Of a stretch of 64,000 bases of DNA, positions 8,926 to 20,151 are shown piece after piece. Position 1 is the first letter of the stretch; the number at the start of each line of letters is the position of its first letter. A program made the translations under genes and the position numbers. The notes under the pieces are model-generated. The model had not been told where the DNA came from. It ran no database searches and was given only the letters and a program-made list of their open reading frames with translations. Source of the stretch: Billgrantia antri (GTDB lineage Bacteria; Pseudomonadota; Gammaproteobacteria; Pseudomonadales; Halomonadaceae); NCBI RefSeq assembly GCF_019430905.1, contig NZ_JAHYCA010000004.1, forward strand, positions 390,812-454,811. The letters run 5' to 3'.

Positions 8926-10338
8926 CTAGGCTCCTTGCGATGACGGCTGCGTTGCACCGTGCTCGAGCAACAACAGGGACTCCAGGTGCGAGGTATGCAC
9001 GAACATGTCGGCCACCGACACCCGGAGGATGCGATAACCGCCATGCACGAGTCGTGCCGCATCGCGCGCCAGCGTGGCTGGGTCACAGGCAATGTAGACC
9101 AGCCGCGGCACGGGGCGTTCGATCAGCGCACGGCATACCGCATCGGCACCGTCCCGGGGCGGGTCCAGAACCACCGCCTCGGGCGAAAGGCGTGCAAGAA
9201 GTGCCGCCACGGCCGCCTGATCGTTGAGGTCGAGCTGCAAGGCTTCGATGTCGAGCCCGTTGCGGCCCGCATTGTGCTGTAGCCTGGCGACCATGTCAGG
9301 GTTGCCCTCCGCCGCCGTGACCGTGGCACCTTCGACTGCCAGCGGCAAGCCGAAATTGCCGATCCCGGCGAACAGATCCAGTACGCGCCGACTGGCAACC
9401 GGCGCCAGCCAATGCCGCACCGTGGCCACCAACTCACGATTGACCTGCTCATTGACCTGCACGAAATCGCCCGGCGCGAAGCCAAGTTCGAGCTCACCCT
9501 CGCTCCCCGGCAAGCGATAGCCGAGTGCCGGCGTTTTCCCCAGCCATTCGAGGCTGGGTTCCTCGCGCCCCAGCAGGCATGCGAGAGCCACGCCGTGCTC
9601 CTCGCCGAACGCACGCCAGCGTTGCAGGTCGGCGCCGTTGTCGCGCAACTGTCGCACCACCACCACCCGGGCCGAGTCGGCAGTGATCAACTCCAGGTGA
9701 CCCACCAGGCGTGGCGCCTCGAGTTCTGTCAGCAGTTTCCGCAGCGGCCCGATCAGTGCTGCCAGCTCGGGGACCAGCACCTCGCAACCCTGTATATCGA
9801 CCAGACGGCTGGTGTGGCGAGCGCGAAAGCCGAGATGCACGTTGCCCTCGGCATCCACCTTGACACCCAGCCGGGCACGGCGACGGTAGCCGAGCGGCGC
9901 ACCCGCCAGCAACCCTGGCGGCTCGGGCAGTTCGATGCCCTCTCGCCGAAGCAGCTCGACGAGTACTGCTCGCTTGTGCTCGCGCTGGGCCTCGACGACG
10001 AGATGCTGCAGGTCGCAGCCGCCGCACTGGCCATAGTAGACGCAGGGCGGCACGGTCCGTTCTGCCGCCGGCTCGAACAGCTCGCGGACATGGGCCTCGT
10101 CGTAGCGCTTGCGCGTGCGATGCACGGCCACGTCGACGCGCTCACCGGGCAGCGCCCCCTCGACGAACAGGGTCTTGCCGCTGGCGGCATGTGCCACGCC
10201 CCGCCCGTCGTGGGCGAGCCGCTCGATGACTACCGACGATTCTACGGCCGGTGTCGCGGCAGCAGGAGCCTCGTTCGCGCGTCGCTGCAGCCCCGAGACA
10301 CCGGTACGCTGCCGCGCCGGCCGTCGCTTACCAAGCAT
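8926..10338 (-). CDS. rlmD: 23S rRNA (uracil-1939-C5)-methyltransferase
   Basis: This 470-residue SAM-dependent enzyme methylates U1939 of 23S rRNA. It starts with a basic tail, then a TRAM domain (about 32-90, with IERLAHDGRGVAH and EGALPGERVDV). A [4Fe-4S] cluster motif follows in CVYYGQCGGCDLQHL. The catalytic domain has DLFAGIGNFGLPLA for SAM binding, VVLDPPRDG and YIACDPATLARD, the last with the nucleophilic cysteine. The start at 10338 is chosen for the GAGGTGG site and its position 7 bases after cysM; a start 18 codons upstream would overlap cysM. It forms a leftward series with cysM and relA. Confidence 0.94.
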   Translation of the reverse strand: MLGKRRPARQRTGVSGLQRRANEAPAAATPAVESSVVIERLAHDGRGVAHAASGKTLFVEGALPGERVDVAVHRTRKRYDEAHVRELFEPAAERTVPPCVYYGQCGGCDLQHLVVEAQREHKRAVLVELLRREGIELPEPPGLLAGAPLGYRRRARLGVKVDAEGNVHLGFRARHTSRLVDIQGCEVLVPELAALIGPLRKLLTELEAPRLVGHLELITADSARVVVVRQLRDNGADLQRWRAFGEEHGVALACLLGREEPSLEWLGKTPALGYRLPGSEGELELGFAPGDFVQVNEQVNRELVATVRHWLAPVASRRVLDLFAGIGNFGLPLAVEGATVTAAEGNPDMVARLQHNAGRNGLDIEALQLDLNDQAAVAALLARLSPEAVVLDPPRDGADAVCRALIERPVPRLVYIACDPATLARDAARLVHGGYRILRVSVADMFVHTSHLESLLLLEHGATQPSSQGA

Positions 10339-10345
10339 TGCCACC

Positions 10346-11242
10346 TCAAGCCTCCGGAGCGAACAACCCAGTCGAGAGATAGCGATCGCCACGGTCGCAG
10401 ACGATAAAGACGATCACCGCGTTCTCGACTGTCTCGGCAATGCGCAACGCACCTGCCAGGGCACCCCCGGACGAGACACCCGCCAGGATGCCCTCCTCCC
10501 GTGCCAGACGACGCATGTGCTCCTCGGCTTCGTGCTGGCCGATGTCGAGCACTTGGTCGACCCGTGTGGCATCGAAGATGCTCGGCAGGTACTCCTTGGG
10601 CCAGCGCCGAATGCCGGCAATGCTGGCACCGTCCTCCGGCTGCAGGCCCACGATCTGAATAGCGGGGTTGCGTTCCTTGAGATATGCCGACACGCCCATG
10701 ATCGTTCCCGTGGTGCCCATGGAACTGACGAAGTGCGTGATCGTGCCTCCGGTCTGCTCCCACAGCTCCGGGCCGGTACCACGATAGTGCGCCAGCGGAT
10801 TGTCGGGGTTGGCGAACTGATTGAGCGGCTTGCCCTCGCCGCGCGCAATCATGGCTTCGGCCAGGTCGCGCGCTTCTTCCATGCCCCCCTCCTTGCTGAC
10901 CGTGATCAGCCTGGCGCCATAGGCCGCCATGGCCTGCTTGCGCTCGCTCGAGGCGCTCTCAGGCATGATCAGGATCATGCGGTATCCCTTGATCGTCGCG
11001 GCCATGGCCAGCGCGATCCCGGTATTGCCCGAAGTGGCTTCGATCAACGTATCGCCAGGCGAGATGTCATCCCGGGCCTCGGCCTGTTCCAGCATCGACA
11101 GCGCCGGACGATCCTTGACCGAGCCGGCGGGATTGTTGCCTTCGAGCTTGGCCAGCAGCGTGTTGTTGCGCCCTGCCGCAATGCGCTTGAGCCGAATCAA
11201 TGGCGTATGCCCAACGATATCCTCGATGGTAGGGAACTGCAT
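10346..11242 (-). CDS. cysM: cysteine synthase B
   Basis: This 298-residue PLP enzyme forms cysteine from O-acetylserine and sulfide or thiosulfate. NPAGSVKDRPA holds the PLP lysine, EATSGNTGIALA the phosphate loop, and SMGTTGTIMG the glycine-rich cofactor loop. The CysM-type SVKDRPA and a length close to 300 separate it from CysK (about 320). The start is the ATG at 11242; the frame extends 47 codons upstream but without family sequence. It heads the leftward rlmD-relA-mazG-ppc series and is divergent from barA. It sits far from the siderophore genes, so it is unlikely to be an SbnA-type diaminopropionate enzyme, although the fold is the same. Confidence 0.93.
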   Translation of the reverse strand: MQFPTIEDIVGHTPLIRLKRIAAGRNNTLLAKLEGNNPAGSVKDRPALSMLEQAEARDDISPGDTLIEATSGNTGIALAMAATIKGYRMILIMPESASSERKQAMAAYGARLITVSKEGGMEEARDLAEAMIARGEGKPLNQFANPDNPLAHYRGTGPELWEQTGGTITHFVSSMGTTGTIMGVSAYLKERNPAIQIVGLQPEDGASIAGIRRWPKEYLPSIFDATRVDQVLDIGQHEAEEHMRRLAREEGILAGVSSGGALAGALRIAETVENAVIVFIVCDRGDRYLSTGLFAPEA

Positions 11243-11273
11243 GTAAGCATCCTTAGGGTAAGGTCTTTTCGCT

Positions 11274-11302
11274 AGTATATCCGTGCCATCAGGCGCTGGA
11301 CA
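11274..11302 (-). promoter_or_regulatory. possible sigma-70 promoter for cysM
   Basis: On the minus strand a TATACT -10 element (11274-11279) lies 17 bases from a weak -35, TGTCCA (11297-11302), about 30 bases upstream of the cysM start. The -10 is good and the -35 poor. Confidence 0.4.
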
Positions 11303-11358
11303 GGCATGCCTCGACAATGTGGCATACTGGGAAGAAAGGTCGTCACCAAGGAATAACA

Positions 11359-14076
11359 ATGTCGCTCGGAAATCGCCTGACACTCTGGATATTGTGCCTC
11401 CCGTTGCTGGTGCTGCTGCTCGTGGCGGCTTTTGTTCTGCACCTGGATACCGAATGGCGCAAGTCGGCCCTCCGCGACCGAGTCATCACCGTCGTCGAAC
11501 AGCAAGCACCGGAAATGGCCCGTGCCGTCTTCGAGGCCGATCAGTCGCGACTGGAAGGTATGGCCATGCGCCTGCTGAACATCGATGAGGCGCGCGGCGT
11601 AGGCATCTATACCGACAGCAACATGGCCCAACTGGAGCTGGGCCGAAACCGCGCTCAGGTGGCGACTGCACCGCCAAGCGAGAGGCAACTCGATACCAGC
11701 AGTGATCTTTGGCGCCTGATGGTGCCGCTCGACCCCGCCGAGCGGGAAGGCAGCCAAAGCGGTCGGGCCTGGCTCGAACTCGACATCGACAGCCGCCCGC
11801 TCACCCTCGACTACTACCGACGCTTGGCCACTACCGGGCTGGGCCTGTTGATCCTCGGCCTGCTGCTGTTCGTGATCGCCTCGGCCCTTGGCCGCCGCGT
11901 CGACACCAGCCTCGATGATGCCGCCGAGGCACTGAGACGACTGCGCAGCGGTGACTTCGAGGCGCAGCTACCTGAGACCGGCGCCCCCGAACTGCGTCGC
12001 CTGGCCCGCCATGTTAATGCGCTAGGCGACGAACTGAAGCAGTCCCATGAGAACATCCAGCGCCAGATCGAGCAGACCACTACCGACCTTGAAGAGTCGA
12101 TGGAGACCATCGAAATCAAGAACATCGAACTCGATCTGGCCCACCGCAGGGCACTCGAGGCCAACCGGATCAAGTCCGAGTTCCTGGCCAGCATGAGCCA
12201 CGAAATCCGCACGCCGCTCAACGGCATCGTCGGCTTTTGCCGCCTGCTGGGGCGTTCGCGCCTGGAGCCACGTCAGCGCGAATGGCTCGACCAGGTACAG
12301 ATCGCCTGCGACAACCTGCTTGCCCTGGTCAACGACGTGCTCGATTTCTCGCGCATGGAAGCCGGCCGCCTCGAGCTGGAACGTGCCGAGCTGGACATGG
12401 TTTCGCTGGTCGACGAGGCGCTAGGCCAACAGGCCCCTCTGGCCCACCAGAAGGGATTGCATCTGCTGGGTCTGGTCTACGACGACGTACCCTCTGTGCT
12501 GCGTGGCGATCCGCTACGCATTCGCCAGGTGCTGACCAACCTGATCCACAACGCACTCAAGTTCACCGAACAGGGCGAAGTCATCGTCCGGGTGATGCTC
12601 GAGGAGCAAAATGCCCAAGGGCGCGCACTGCTGCGTGTCAGCATCAGCGACACCGGAATCGGCCTCACGCCGCAGGAGCAGCACAGCCTGTTCCAAGCGT
12701 TTCGCCAGGCCGCCGCCAGCCATTCCCGCCATTACGGCGGCTCCGGCCTGGGCCTCGCCATCAGCCGCCAACTGGTCGAGCAGATGGGGGGACAGATCAC
12801 GGTGGAAAGCGAACCGTCACGCGGCTCGACTTTCTCCTTTACACTGCCGCTGGACGTCATCGACCAGGCGGAGTTTACTCCCGACGCCATTCTCGACAAT
12901 GAGCGGGTCGCCCTCTACGAGCCCCACTCTCCGACACGCCACGCGCTGAGCCACCTGCTGACGCTCTGGGGAGGCCAGGTGGAGGAGCTTCGCCAGCCGG
13001 AACTGACGCCTCCCTACCCTTCGCTGCTGGTCGCGGCGCTGCCGCCCGACATGAATGAAACGCTGCTCGGCGAGTGGCGGACCAGGCTCCAGGCCAGCCC
13101 CTGTCCGGTCCTGCTGTTGATCAACGCACCGCCACTCGAAATGCCGGACCTGCATCTCCCCAGCGGCTGCGAGATCCTCAGCAAGCCGGCATCACGCCAG
13201 GCCTTGGCGGACGCCCTGCGTCGATGCAGCAAGGCGAAACGCTGCCCCGACACTGGCGAAGAGCGCCAGACACACGTGCTGATCGTCGATGACAATGCCA
13301 TCAATCGCCGCCTGCTGCGCGAGCTGTTGCAGCGTCCCGGCCTGGAACTGGTCGAAGCCAGCAGCGGCGAGGAGGCGCTGGCACTGGCTGAAGGAACGTC
13401 TTTCCAACTGGTCCTGATGGACATACGCATGCCGGGGCTGGACGGTATCGAAACCACCCAGGCGTTACGCCGCCTGGGTGGGCAATGGGCGTCATGCCCG
13501 GTCATCGCGGTGACCGCCCATGCCCATGATAGCGAACGCGACCGCCTCAAGGCCGCAGGCATGCAGGAAGTGTTGACCAAACCGGTGGATTCCAACCGAC
13601 TGGAAGCCGTCCTGCATCGTCATGTCGGCCTGACGGCGTTACCGCCCACACCGGCCCTGCCGGCTGCCCAGGAGTCCGAACCTGCCAGCGAGCTAGACGT
13701 GGTCGACATGCAGCTCGGCACGCGTCTCGCCAACGGCAACGAAAGCCTGGCACGCGAACTGCTCGAGGAACTCGTCGCGTCGCTGCCGAAAACCGAGGGG
13801 GAGTTGCAAGGCGCTCTCGCCACCGGCGACCCCGAGACGCTGTTGGATGTCGTGCATGCGCTCAACGGCGCCTGCCGCTATTGCGGTGCGCCCGAGCTCG
13901 CACTGGTGGCGGAGACCCTGGAGACCCGGCTGCGCTCACGCGGCATGGCTGATATCGAGCCGCTGATCGAGGATTTGTTCCAGGCAATCGAACGCCTGCG
14001 GGAGTGGCACGCCACGCATCAGGAGGCATCCAGCAAGGTTACCGCCAGCTCAACCTCATCGTACAAGGATAGATGA
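11359..14076 (+). CDS. barA: hybrid sensor histidine kinase BarA
   Basis: This 905-residue inner-membrane kinase should feed the response regulator GacA/UvrY and so the Csr/Rsm post-transcriptional system. It has TM1 (about 9-29), a periplasmic segment, TM2 (about 158-177), HAMP (about 178-232) and HisKA with His281 in [11 protein letters not shown]. HATPase motifs ([24 protein letters not shown]) and a receiver with Asp688 in [10 protein letters not shown] follow. The C-terminal Hpt has His833 in [12 protein letters not shown]. All relay residues are present, as in the BarA/GacS tripartite type. The start at 11359 has AAGGA 6 bases upstream. It is divergent from cysM. Confidence 0.94.
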   Translation: MSLGNRLTLWILCLPLLVLLLVAAFVLHLDTEWRKSALRDRVITVVEQQAPEMARAVFEADQSRLEGMAMRLLNIDEARGVGIYTDSNMAQLELGRNRAQVATAPPSERQLDTSSDLWRLMVPLDPAEREGSQSGRAWLELDIDSRPLTLDYYRRLATTGLGLLILGLLLFVIASALGRRVDTSLDDAAEALRRLRSGDFEAQLPETGAPELRRLARHVNALGDELKQSHENIQRQIEQTTTDLEESMETIEIKNIELDLAHRRALEANRIKSEFLASMSHEIRTPLNGIVGFCRLLGRSRLEPRQREWLDQVQIACDNLLALVNDVLDFSRMEAGRLELERAELDMVSLVDEALGQQAPLAHQKGLHLLGLVYDDVPSVLRGDPLRIRQVLTNLIHNALKFTEQGEVIVRVMLEEQNAQGRALLRVSISDTGIGLTPQEQHSLFQAFRQAAASHSRHYGGSGLGLAISRQLVEQMGGQITVESEPSRGSTFSFTLPLDVIDQAEFTPDAILDNERVALYEPHSPTRHALSHLLTLWGGQVEELRQPELTPPYPSLLVAALPPDMNETLLGEWRTRLQASPCPVLLLINAPPLEMPDLHLPSGCEILSKPASRQALADALRRCSKAKRCPDTGEERQTHVLIVDDNAINRRLLRELLQRPGLELVEASSGEEALALAEGTSFQLVLMDIRMPGLDGIETTQALRRLGGQWASCPVIAVTAHAHDSERDRLKAAGMQEVLTKPVDSNRLEAVLHRHVGLTALPPTPALPAAQESEPASELDVVDMQLGTRLANGNESLARELLEELVASLPKTEGELQGALATGDPETLLDVVHALNGACRYCGAPELALVAETLETRLRSRGMADIEPLIEDLFQAIERLREWHATHQEASSKVTASSTSSYKDR

Positions 14077-14127
14077 AGGATAGCGGCCGTAGCGCGCCAT
14101 CCCAGGTCAAGACGATGATGCCAATGC

Positions 14128-14919
14128 TCAGTGGTCGTGTCCGGCGTGGTCGTGATCGTGCTCTTCCAGCGAGGCGATGAACCCCGCCTCCTGTCCGGCG
14201 ATCATTAGCCGCTTCATCTCGGCCACGGCCTCCTTGAGCCCGACGAACAGTGCTCGAGCGATGATGGCGTGGCCGATATTGAGTTCATGCAACCCCGGTA
14301 TGGCCGCAATCGCCTCGACGTTGTGATAGTTCAGGCCGTGCCCGGCATTGACCGTGAGGCCCAGCTCGAGCGCCATTTCCGTGGCGGCCGTCAGCCGCGC
14401 ATGCTCCTCGCGCGCTGTCTGGCCGTTGCACTCGGCATAGGCTCCGGTGTGCAGCTCGATCACCGGCGCACCGGCGCGCTTGGCCGCCTCGATCTGGCTG
14501 GGTTCGGGATCGATGAACAGCGACACCTCGCAGCCTGCCGCTGCCAGACGCCGACAGGCCGCAGCAATGGCATCGAAACCGCCAGCCACGTCGAGGCCGC
14601 CCTCGGTGGTCAATTCTTCGCGCTTCTCCGGCACCAGGCACACGTGCGCCGGGCGTATCTCCTCGGCCAGCGCCAGCATCTCTTCGGTGACGGCCATCTC
14701 CAGGTTCATGCGCGTGTTGAGAACTTCGGCGAGAAGCCGCACATCGCGCTCCTGGATATGCCGCCGATCTTCGCGCAGATGTACGGTGATGCCGTCGGCA
14801 CCGGCTTCCTCGGCCAGCAGTGCGGCCTGGACCGGATCGGGATAGCGCGTGCCGCGCGCCTGACGCAGAGTGGCAATATGGTCGATGTTGACACCAAGCA
14901 GAATACGCGGGGGATGCAT
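14128..14919 (-). CDS. pdxJ: pyridoxine 5'-phosphate synthase
   Basis: This 263-residue TIM-barrel enzyme condenses 1-deoxyxylulose 5-phosphate with 3-amino-2-oxopropyl phosphate to give pyridoxine 5'-phosphate. Signatures are [17 protein letters not shown] at the N-terminus, [32 protein letters not shown] and [11 protein letters not shown]. The start at 14919 is supported by a GGAG and by the family N-terminus. Unusual is a C-terminal extension ending in [10 protein letters not shown], about 15-20 residues past the barrel, that could bind metal. It is the last gene of the leftward lepA-lepB-rnc-era-recO-pdxJ set, a common recO-pdxJ pairing. Confidence 0.96.
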   Translation of the reverse strand: MHPPRILLGVNIDHIATLRQARGTRYPDPVQAALLAEEAGADGITVHLREDRRHIQERDVRLLAEVLNTRMNLEMAVTEEMLALAEEIRPAHVCLVPEKREELTTEGGLDVAGGFDAIAAACRRLAAAGCEVSLFIDPEPSQIEAAKRAGAPVIELHTGAYAECNGQTAREEHARLTAATEMALELGLTVNAGHGLNYHNVEAIAAIPGLHELNIGHAIIARALFVGLKEAVAEMKRLMIAGQEAGFIASLEEHDHDHAGHDH

Positions 14920-14953
14920 GCTGGTCTCCAGCTTCAGATCAAGGACGGGAAGG

Positions 14954-15655
14954 TCAGTGTGATGGGGAACGGCGCCGCTCGGCAAGCTGGCGCATCAGCT
15001 CACGGGAGCGCAGCGGACGCGCACCGAGCAAGGGGGCAAGCGCTGCCCGGGCCACCACCTTGGCCGGACCGGCCAGCCCGGGTGACGCCCAGTCACCTCC
15101 CGCCATCAAACGCAGAGTACGACCGTCGAGGCCCGGCTCACCGGGAACGAAGGCACGCGTGACGGAATCGTAGCGGTAGCGTCCCTGGGGGTCGAGCTCG
15201 CTGCCATCAGGCGTGGTGTAGCGTGGTGCGGCGTCCAGCGCATCGAGCAAGGCGAATTCAAGACGGCGCAGCGCCACGGCCCGCCCCTCAGGGAGCGGCA
15301 ACGCTTGCAGCAGGGCCGTATAAAAGGCGAACACCTCGCCAACGGGGAATTCCACCGGCAGCGTTCGCGTCAGCAATTCGTTGGCGTAGAGCCCACAGAG
15401 CAGGCCTTCGCCGACCAGCAACGCCGCAGCGCCACGACTCTCCATTAGCCGCAGGCGCTTGAGCTCCCCTTCACCCACCCAGGTGACGTGCAGCGGCGCG
15501 AAGGGCTGCAACCGCCCGCGCGAGCGCGACCCCGGACGCTGAACGCCCTGGGCCACCGCGCGCACGCGACCGTGATCGAAGCTGAGCAGTTCGACCAGGG
15601 CGCTGGTTTCGCGATAGGGGCGCTTATGAAGGAGAAAGGCCGGCTGCGGCTGCAT
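14954..15655 (-). CDS. recO: DNA repair protein RecO
   Basis: This 233-residue protein, with RecF and RecR, loads RecA onto SSB-coated single-stranded DNA. The N-terminal OB-fold shows [20 protein letters not shown] and [11 protein letters not shown], the usual RecO opening. The helical C-terminal part has [16 protein letters not shown]. The ATG at 15655 is chosen; the frame can start at a TTG at 15694, but the residues before QPQPAF are not family-like. It lies 51 bases after era and 34 before pdxJ, in the same direction. Confidence 0.93.
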   Translation of the reverse strand: MQPQPAFLLHKRPYRETSALVELLSFDHGRVRAVAQGVQRPGSRSRGRLQPFAPLHVTWVGEGELKRLRLMESRGAAALLVGEGLLCGLYANELLTRTLPVEFPVGEVFAFYTALLQALPLPEGRAVALRRLEFALLDALDAAPRYTTPDGSELDPQGRYRYDSVTRAFVPGEPGLDGRTLRLMAGGDWASPGLAGPAKVVARAALAPLLGARPLRSRELMRQLAERRRSPSH

Positions 15656-15706
15656 GATTGGTCGCCTGAACGAAGTAAGGACAAGCGCAGACAAGTTCGG
15701 ACAAGA

Positions 15707-16606
15707 TCAGTCCAGGTCGTACCCGAGACTCTTCAAGGCTCTCTCATCGTCCGACCAGCCGCGTTTCACCTTGACCCAGAGATTGAGCATTACCTTCGCA
15801 TCCAGGGCCCGCTCCATGTCGAGCCGTGCCTCGCGGCCAATGCTCTTGATCCGCTCGCCCTTGTCGCCGATGAGGATCTTCTTCTGTCCGGCACGCTCCA
15901 CCAGGATCAGGGCACTGATGTGCACCACCCTGCCCTCGTCGCGAAACTCCTCGATCTCCACCGTGACCTGATAGGGCAGCTCGTCACCGAGCTGGCGCAT
16001 GATCTTCTCGCGCACCAGTTCCGCCGCCAGGAAACGCTGACTGCGGTCGGTGATCTGGTCGTCGGGGAAGTGGTGGAGCCCCTCCGGCAGGTGCTTGGCC
16101 ACTTCCTCTTCCAGCTCCGGTACGTTGGTGCCGTGCTTGGCGGAGATGGGAATGATGGCGGCGAATTCACGCCGCGCTCCGACCTCGGCAAGCCAAGGCA
16201 GCAGCGTGCTCTTGTCCTCGAGTCGGTCGACCTTGTTCACGGCCAGGATCACCGGCGCTTCGACGTGCTCGAGACGCGTGAGTACCACCTGGTCCTCTTC
16301 GGTCCAACGCGTGCGGTCGACGATGAACACCACACAGTCCACGTCGCGCAGGGCCTGGGTAGCTGCCTGGTTCATGAAGCGGTTGATCGCCTTGTTGCGG
16401 TCGCGCCCCAGGATGTGTATGCCCGGCGTATCGACGTAGATGAACTGCGCTTCACCTTCGGTCTTGATGCCCATGACCTGGTGACGCGTCGTCTGGGGGC
16501 GTCGCGAGGTGATCGAGACCTTCTGCCCGAGTATGCGGTTCATCAACGTCGATTTGCCGACGTTGGGGCGGCCAACGATGGCCACGAAGCCACAGGTCTC
16601 GCTCAT
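15707..16606 (-). CDS. era: GTPase Era
   Basis: This 299-residue GTPase binds the 3' end of 16S rRNA and assists 30S assembly. G motifs are visible: GRPNVGKST (G1), TTRHQ with the switch threonine, DTPGIH (G3) and NKVD (G4). The C-terminal KH domain contains [18 protein letters not shown] and [13 protein letters not shown]. Its ATG overlaps the rnc stop (ATGA), and GGGGA precedes it. The rnc-era pair is conserved across Proteobacteria. Confidence 0.97.
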   Translation of the reverse strand: MSETCGFVAIVGRPNVGKSTLMNRILGQKVSITSRRPQTTRHQVMGIKTEGEAQFIYVDTPGIHILGRDRNKAINRFMNQAATQALRDVDCVVFIVDRTRWTEEDQVVLTRLEHVEAPVILAVNKVDRLEDKSTLLPWLAEVGARREFAAIIPISAKHGTNVPELEEEVAKHLPEGLHHFPDDQITDRSQRFLAAELVREKIMRQLGDELPYQVTVEIEEFRDEGRVVHISALILVERAGQKKILIGDKGERIKSIGREARLDMERALDAKVMLNLWVKVKRGWSDDERALKSLGYDLD

Positions 16607-17295
16607 GCTTTTTGTCCCCTGCGTTGCTCCAACTGGAGCAGTGCGAGTTCGGCGGCTTGCTGCTCGGCATGACGGCGACTCGAGCCGGTGCCCAGGGTGT
16701 GCGAGTCGAGGAGTTCGACATGGCACTCCACGGTGAAGGTCTGGTCGTGGGCCTCGCCCTCCACCGAGACCACCTCGTAGCGAGGCAGCGGCGACTGGCG
16801 CGACTGCAAAAACTCTTGCAGCCGGGTCTTGGGATCCTTCTGGGTATCCTGCAGGTCGATCGCCTCCAGGCGCTCGGCATACCAAGCCAGCACCCGGGCA
16901 CGGGCCACATCCATGCCGGCATCGAGATAGATCGCCCCCAGCACGGCCTCGACCGCATCGGCCAGGATCGAATCGCGACGATGCCCGCCGCTTTTCATCT
17001 CGCCGGACCCCAGGCGCAGGCACTCGCCGAAAGCCATCTCGCGCGCCAGCTCAGCCAGAGTCTGGCCACGCACCAGACGTGCGCGGAGACGGGAAAGCTG
17101 CCCTTCACGGGCCTGCGGGAAACGCTCGTACAAGGCCTCGGCGATGACGAAGTTGACGATGGAGTCACCCAGAAACTCCAATCGCTCGTTGTTCTGGCCT
17201 CCGAAGCTGCGGTGGGTCACGGCCAGCTCCAGCAGCGAGTCATCGCGAAAGCTGTAGCCGATGCGGCGGCTGAAGGCGGTAAGGGATCTACTCAC
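16603..17295 (-). CDS. rnc: ribonuclease III
   Basis: This 230-residue endonuclease cuts double-stranded RNA in rRNA and mRNA processing. The N-terminal domain holds [10 protein letters not shown] (37-45), with Glu40 and Asp44 as metal ligands, and [13 protein letters not shown] with the second acidic pair. A dsRNA-binding domain covers about 155-225 ([11 protein letters not shown] to [14 protein letters not shown]). Translation begins at a GTG (17295), in frame with the family N-terminus and close behind AGGAA. It is 24 bases from lepB and overlaps era by four bases. Confidence 0.96.
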   Translation of the reverse strand: MSRSLTAFSRRIGYSFRDDSLLELAVTHRSFGGQNNERLEFLGDSIVNFVIAEALYERFPQAREGQLSRLRARLVRGQTLAELAREMAFGECLRLGSGEMKSGGHRRDSILADAVEAVLGAIYLDAGMDVARARVLAWYAERLEAIDLQDTQKDPKTRLQEFLQSRQSPLPRYEVVSVEGEAHDQTFTVECHVELLDSHTLGTGSSRRHAEQQAAELALLQLEQRRGQKA

Positions 17296-17319
17296 GAAAT
17301 TCCTGTTATTTCTGTTCCA

Positions 17320-18123
17320 TCAATGGATGCGACGAACCTGGGTGAAGCTCGGCAGGCCGCCGTCCCAGTGCATCCATACGGCGAATGCCCGACCCACGAC
17401 GTTCTCCTCGGGGACGAAGCCCCAATAGCGGCTGTCGTTGGAGTGGTCACGGTTGTCACCCATGGTGAAATAGTGTCCGTCGGGCACGACGATCTCGCGC
17501 ACACGAGGCCCCGGGTCACGTGGGTTATTGTAGATACGATGGCTGACCTCGCCCAGTTGCTCCTCGAGGAGCCACTCACCAGGCGCGGCGGAAGGCGCTT
17601 GGTCCAGCAAGTGTTTGGGTACGGGCTCACCATTGATGTAGAGCTGCTTGTCCTCGTAGCGCACGATGTCGCCCGGCAGCGCCACAACCCGCTTGATGAA
17701 ATTCACCGAGGGTTCGCTGGGAAAGCGGAACACCATCACGTCGCCGCGCTCGGGCTCACCCAGTTCGAGGATACGGGTATGCGTAACTGGCAGGCGCAGG
17801 CCGTAGGCGTACTTGTTTACGAGGATGAAATCCCCCACCTCGAGGGTCGGACGCATCGACCCGGAAGGAATCTGGAAGGGCTCCACCAGGAAGCTGCGCA
17901 GCAGCAGTACCACCAGCAACACCGGAAAGAAGGAGCGGGCATAGTCGATCGGCCAAGGCTCCTTCATTGCCCGCTCACGGGAGGTCTCGTCGAGCCCCTC
18001 CGTGGTACCCGCCTCGACGGCGGCCAGCTTCTGGCGCCTTGCGGGACGCAACCAAACGATGTCGAGCAACCAGATCACGCCAGTGATGGCCACGGCCACC
18101 ACCAACAGAAGTGAAAAATCCAT
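17320..18123 (-). CDS. lepB: signal peptidase I
   Basis: This 267-residue inner-membrane protease removes signal peptides from secreted proteins. It has two N-terminal membrane segments (about 3-24 and 62-82). The nucleophile is Ser89 in IPSGSMRPTL, the general base is Lys144 in FIKRVVALPGD, and GDNRDHSNDSRYWG lies near the C-terminus. It lies 13 bases downstream of lepA, the usual lepA-lepB pair, and continues into rnc. Confidence 0.96.
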   Translation of the reverse strand: MDFSLLLVVAVAITGVIWLLDIVWLRPARRQKLAAVEAGTTEGLDETSRERAMKEPWPIDYARSFFPVLLVVLLLRSFLVEPFQIPSGSMRPTLEVGDFILVNKYAYGLRLPVTHTRILELGEPERGDVMVFRFPSEPSVNFIKRVVALPGDIVRYEDKQLYINGEPVPKHLLDQAPSAAPGEWLLEEQLGEVSHRIYNNPRDPGPRVREIVVPDGHYFTMGDNRDHSNDSRYWGFVPEENVVGRAFAVWMHWDGGLPSFTQVRRIH

Positions 18124-18136
18124 AGTGTCGCCGTTC

Positions 18137-19954
18137 CTAGTCGTTCACCTTGAGCACGGCCAGGAAGGCGTCCTGGGGAATTTCCACCCGACCGACCTGT
18201 TTCATGCGTTTCTTGCCCGCTTTCTGTTTCTCGAGCAGCTTCTTCTTGCGCGTCACGTCACCGCCGTAGCACTTCGCGGTCACGTTCTTGCGCAGCGCCT
18301 TGACCGTGGAGCGCGCCACCACCTGGCCGCCGATGGCGGCCTGAATCGCCACGTCGAACATCTGGCGTGGAATCAGCTCCTTCATCTTCTCGACCAGCAC
18401 GCGACCACGCGAATGCGCGTGGTCGCGGTGAATGATCACCGCCAGCGCGTCGACCCGATCGCCATTGATCAAGACGTCCAGGCGCACCAGCTTGGCCGCT
18501 TCGAAGCGCTCGAAGTTGTAGTCCAGCGAGGCATAGCCCTTGGAGATGGACTTGAGACGATCGAAGAAGTCCATCACCACTTCGCTCATGGGCAGCTCAT
18601 AGGTGAGCTGGATCTGGCTGCCGAGAAACTGCATGTCGAGCTGGTTGCCGCGACGGTTCTCGCACTCCATGATCACGTTGCCGACGAACTCCTGCGGCAC
18701 CAGGATACTGGCACGCACGATCGGCTCGCGCATCTCCTCCACGTCGGCCATGTCGGGCAGCTTGGAGGGGTTGGAAACGTATTTGATGTCGCCGTTTTTC
18801 ATGGCCAGCTCATAGACCACGGTGGGCGCCGTGGTGAGCAGGTCCAGGTCGTACTCGCGCTCGAGCCGCTCCTGGATGATTTCCATGTGCAGCGTGCCGA
18901 GGAAGCCGACGCGGAAGCCGAAGCCGAGGGCGTCGGAATTCTCGGGTTCGTACTCCAGCGAGGCATCGTTGAGCGCCAGCTTCTCCAGCGCGTCGCGGAA
19001 ATCCTCGTAATCGTCGGCGCTGACCGGGAACATGCCGGCGTAGACCTGCGGCTTGACCTTCTGAAAACCGGGCAGGCGCGCCACGTCCGGCGTCTTGGCG
19101 TGGGTGATGGTATCGCCCACCGGGGCACCATGGATGTCCTTGATCCCGGCCACCACGAACCCCACTTCGCCGGCACGCAGAATATTGGTTTCCTTGCGCA
19201 GCGGCGTGAAGATGCCCACTTCGTTGGCCTGCCAGTCGCGGCCCGTGGACTTGATCCGGATCTTCTCGCCCTTCTTCAGGGTGCCATCGAAGAGTCGCAC
19301 CAGCGACACCACGCCGAGGTAGTTGTCGAACCAGGAGTCGATGATCAGGGCCTGCAACGGCGCCTGTGGATCACCCTTGGGCGGCGGGATGTCGCGTACC
19401 AGGCGTTCTAGCAGTGCATCGATGCCCATGCCGCTCTTGGCGGAGACCTGACAGGCGTCGGTGGCGTCGAGGCCGATGATCTCCTCGATCTCGTGCGAGA
19501 CTTTGTCGGGATCGGCCTGCGGCAGGTCCATCTTGTTGAGGACCGGCAGTACCTCCAACCCCTGCTCGATGGCGGTGTAGCAGTTGGCCACCGACTGCGC
19601 CTCGACGCCCTGGGCCGCATCCACCACCAGCAGCGCCCCTTCGCAGGCATAAAGGGAACGCGATACCTCGTAGGAGAAGTCTACGTGGCCGGGCGTGTCG
19701 ATGAAGTTGAGCTGGTAGGTGTTGCCGTCCTGGGCATGATAGTCCAGCGTGACCGACTGGGCCTTGATGGTGATGCCGCGCTCGCGCTCGAGGTCCATCG
19801 AGTCGAGCACCTGCTCCTTCAGCTCGCGCTCGGTCAGACCGCCGCAGCTTTGGATCAGACGATCTGCCAGGGTCGACTTGCCGTGGTCGATATGGGCAAT
19901 TATCGAGAAATTCCGAATGTGCTTCAGTTTATCGTTGCTTGCTTCGTTGCTCAT
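18137..19954 (-). CDS. lepA: elongation factor 4 (LepA)
   Basis: This 605-residue translational GTPase acts on stalled or misplaced ribosomes. It has AHIDHGKST (G1), a [10 protein letters not shown] switch, [11 protein letters not shown] (G3) and NKMDLP (G4). The LepA-specific C-terminal domain ends in [18 protein letters not shown]. Length is standard (about 600). It begins the leftward lepA-lepB-rnc-era-recO-pdxJ series, separated from mucD by an intrinsic terminator. Confidence 0.97.
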   Translation of the reverse strand: MSNEASNDKLKHIRNFSIIAHIDHGKSTLADRLIQSCGGLTERELKEQVLDSMDLERERGITIKAQSVTLDYHAQDGNTYQLNFIDTPGHVDFSYEVSRSLYACEGALLVVDAAQGVEAQSVANCYTAIEQGLEVLPVLNKMDLPQADPDKVSHEIEEIIGLDATDACQVSAKSGMGIDALLERLVRDIPPPKGDPQAPLQALIIDSWFDNYLGVVSLVRLFDGTLKKGEKIRIKSTGRDWQANEVGIFTPLRKETNILRAGEVGFVVAGIKDIHGAPVGDTITHAKTPDVARLPGFQKVKPQVYAGMFPVSADDYEDFRDALEKLALNDASLEYEPENSDALGFGFRVGFLGTLHMEIIQERLEREYDLDLLTTAPTVVYELAMKNGDIKYVSNPSKLPDMADVEEMREPIVRASILVPQEFVGNVIMECENRRGNQLDMQFLGSQIQLTYELPMSEVVMDFFDRLKSISKGYASLDYNFERFEAAKLVRLDVLINGDRVDALAVIIHRDHAHSRGRVLVEKMKELIPRQMFDVAIQAAIGGQVVARSTVKALRKNVTAKCYGGDVTRKKKLLEKQKAGKKRMKQVGRVEIPQDAFLAVLKVND

Positions 19955-20087
19955 CTAGCCCAGTCCGGTGTTCGACACGAGCGCGGCAGCGGCAGAGTCA
20001 TCGGCGCCCGCTAACGTCATGAGAATTCGATGGCCGGTATTGTACCGGCATGACCCAAGGTTGGACAGCACAGCGGCACCGGGCAGT

Positions 20088-20125
20088 AAAAACACGAACA
20101 CCTCCCGGCATGGCGGGAGGTGTTC
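20088..20125 (-). terminator. intrinsic terminator after mucD
   Basis: A 12-bp perfect stem (arms 20096-20107 and 20114-20125, six-base loop) is followed, read leftward, by GTG and a run of five T (20088-20092). It starts 27 bases past the mucD stop and separates the envelope-stress operon from lepA. Confidence 0.85.
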
Positions 20126-20151
20126 TGCGACTCGTCCGACGCCGGGTCGAC

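Noticed and set aside
10346..11242. cysM as an SbnA-type diaminopropionate synthase for the siderophore
   Set aside because: It has the CysM sequence signature and lies over 30 kb from the siderophore operon in a conserved housekeeping order.
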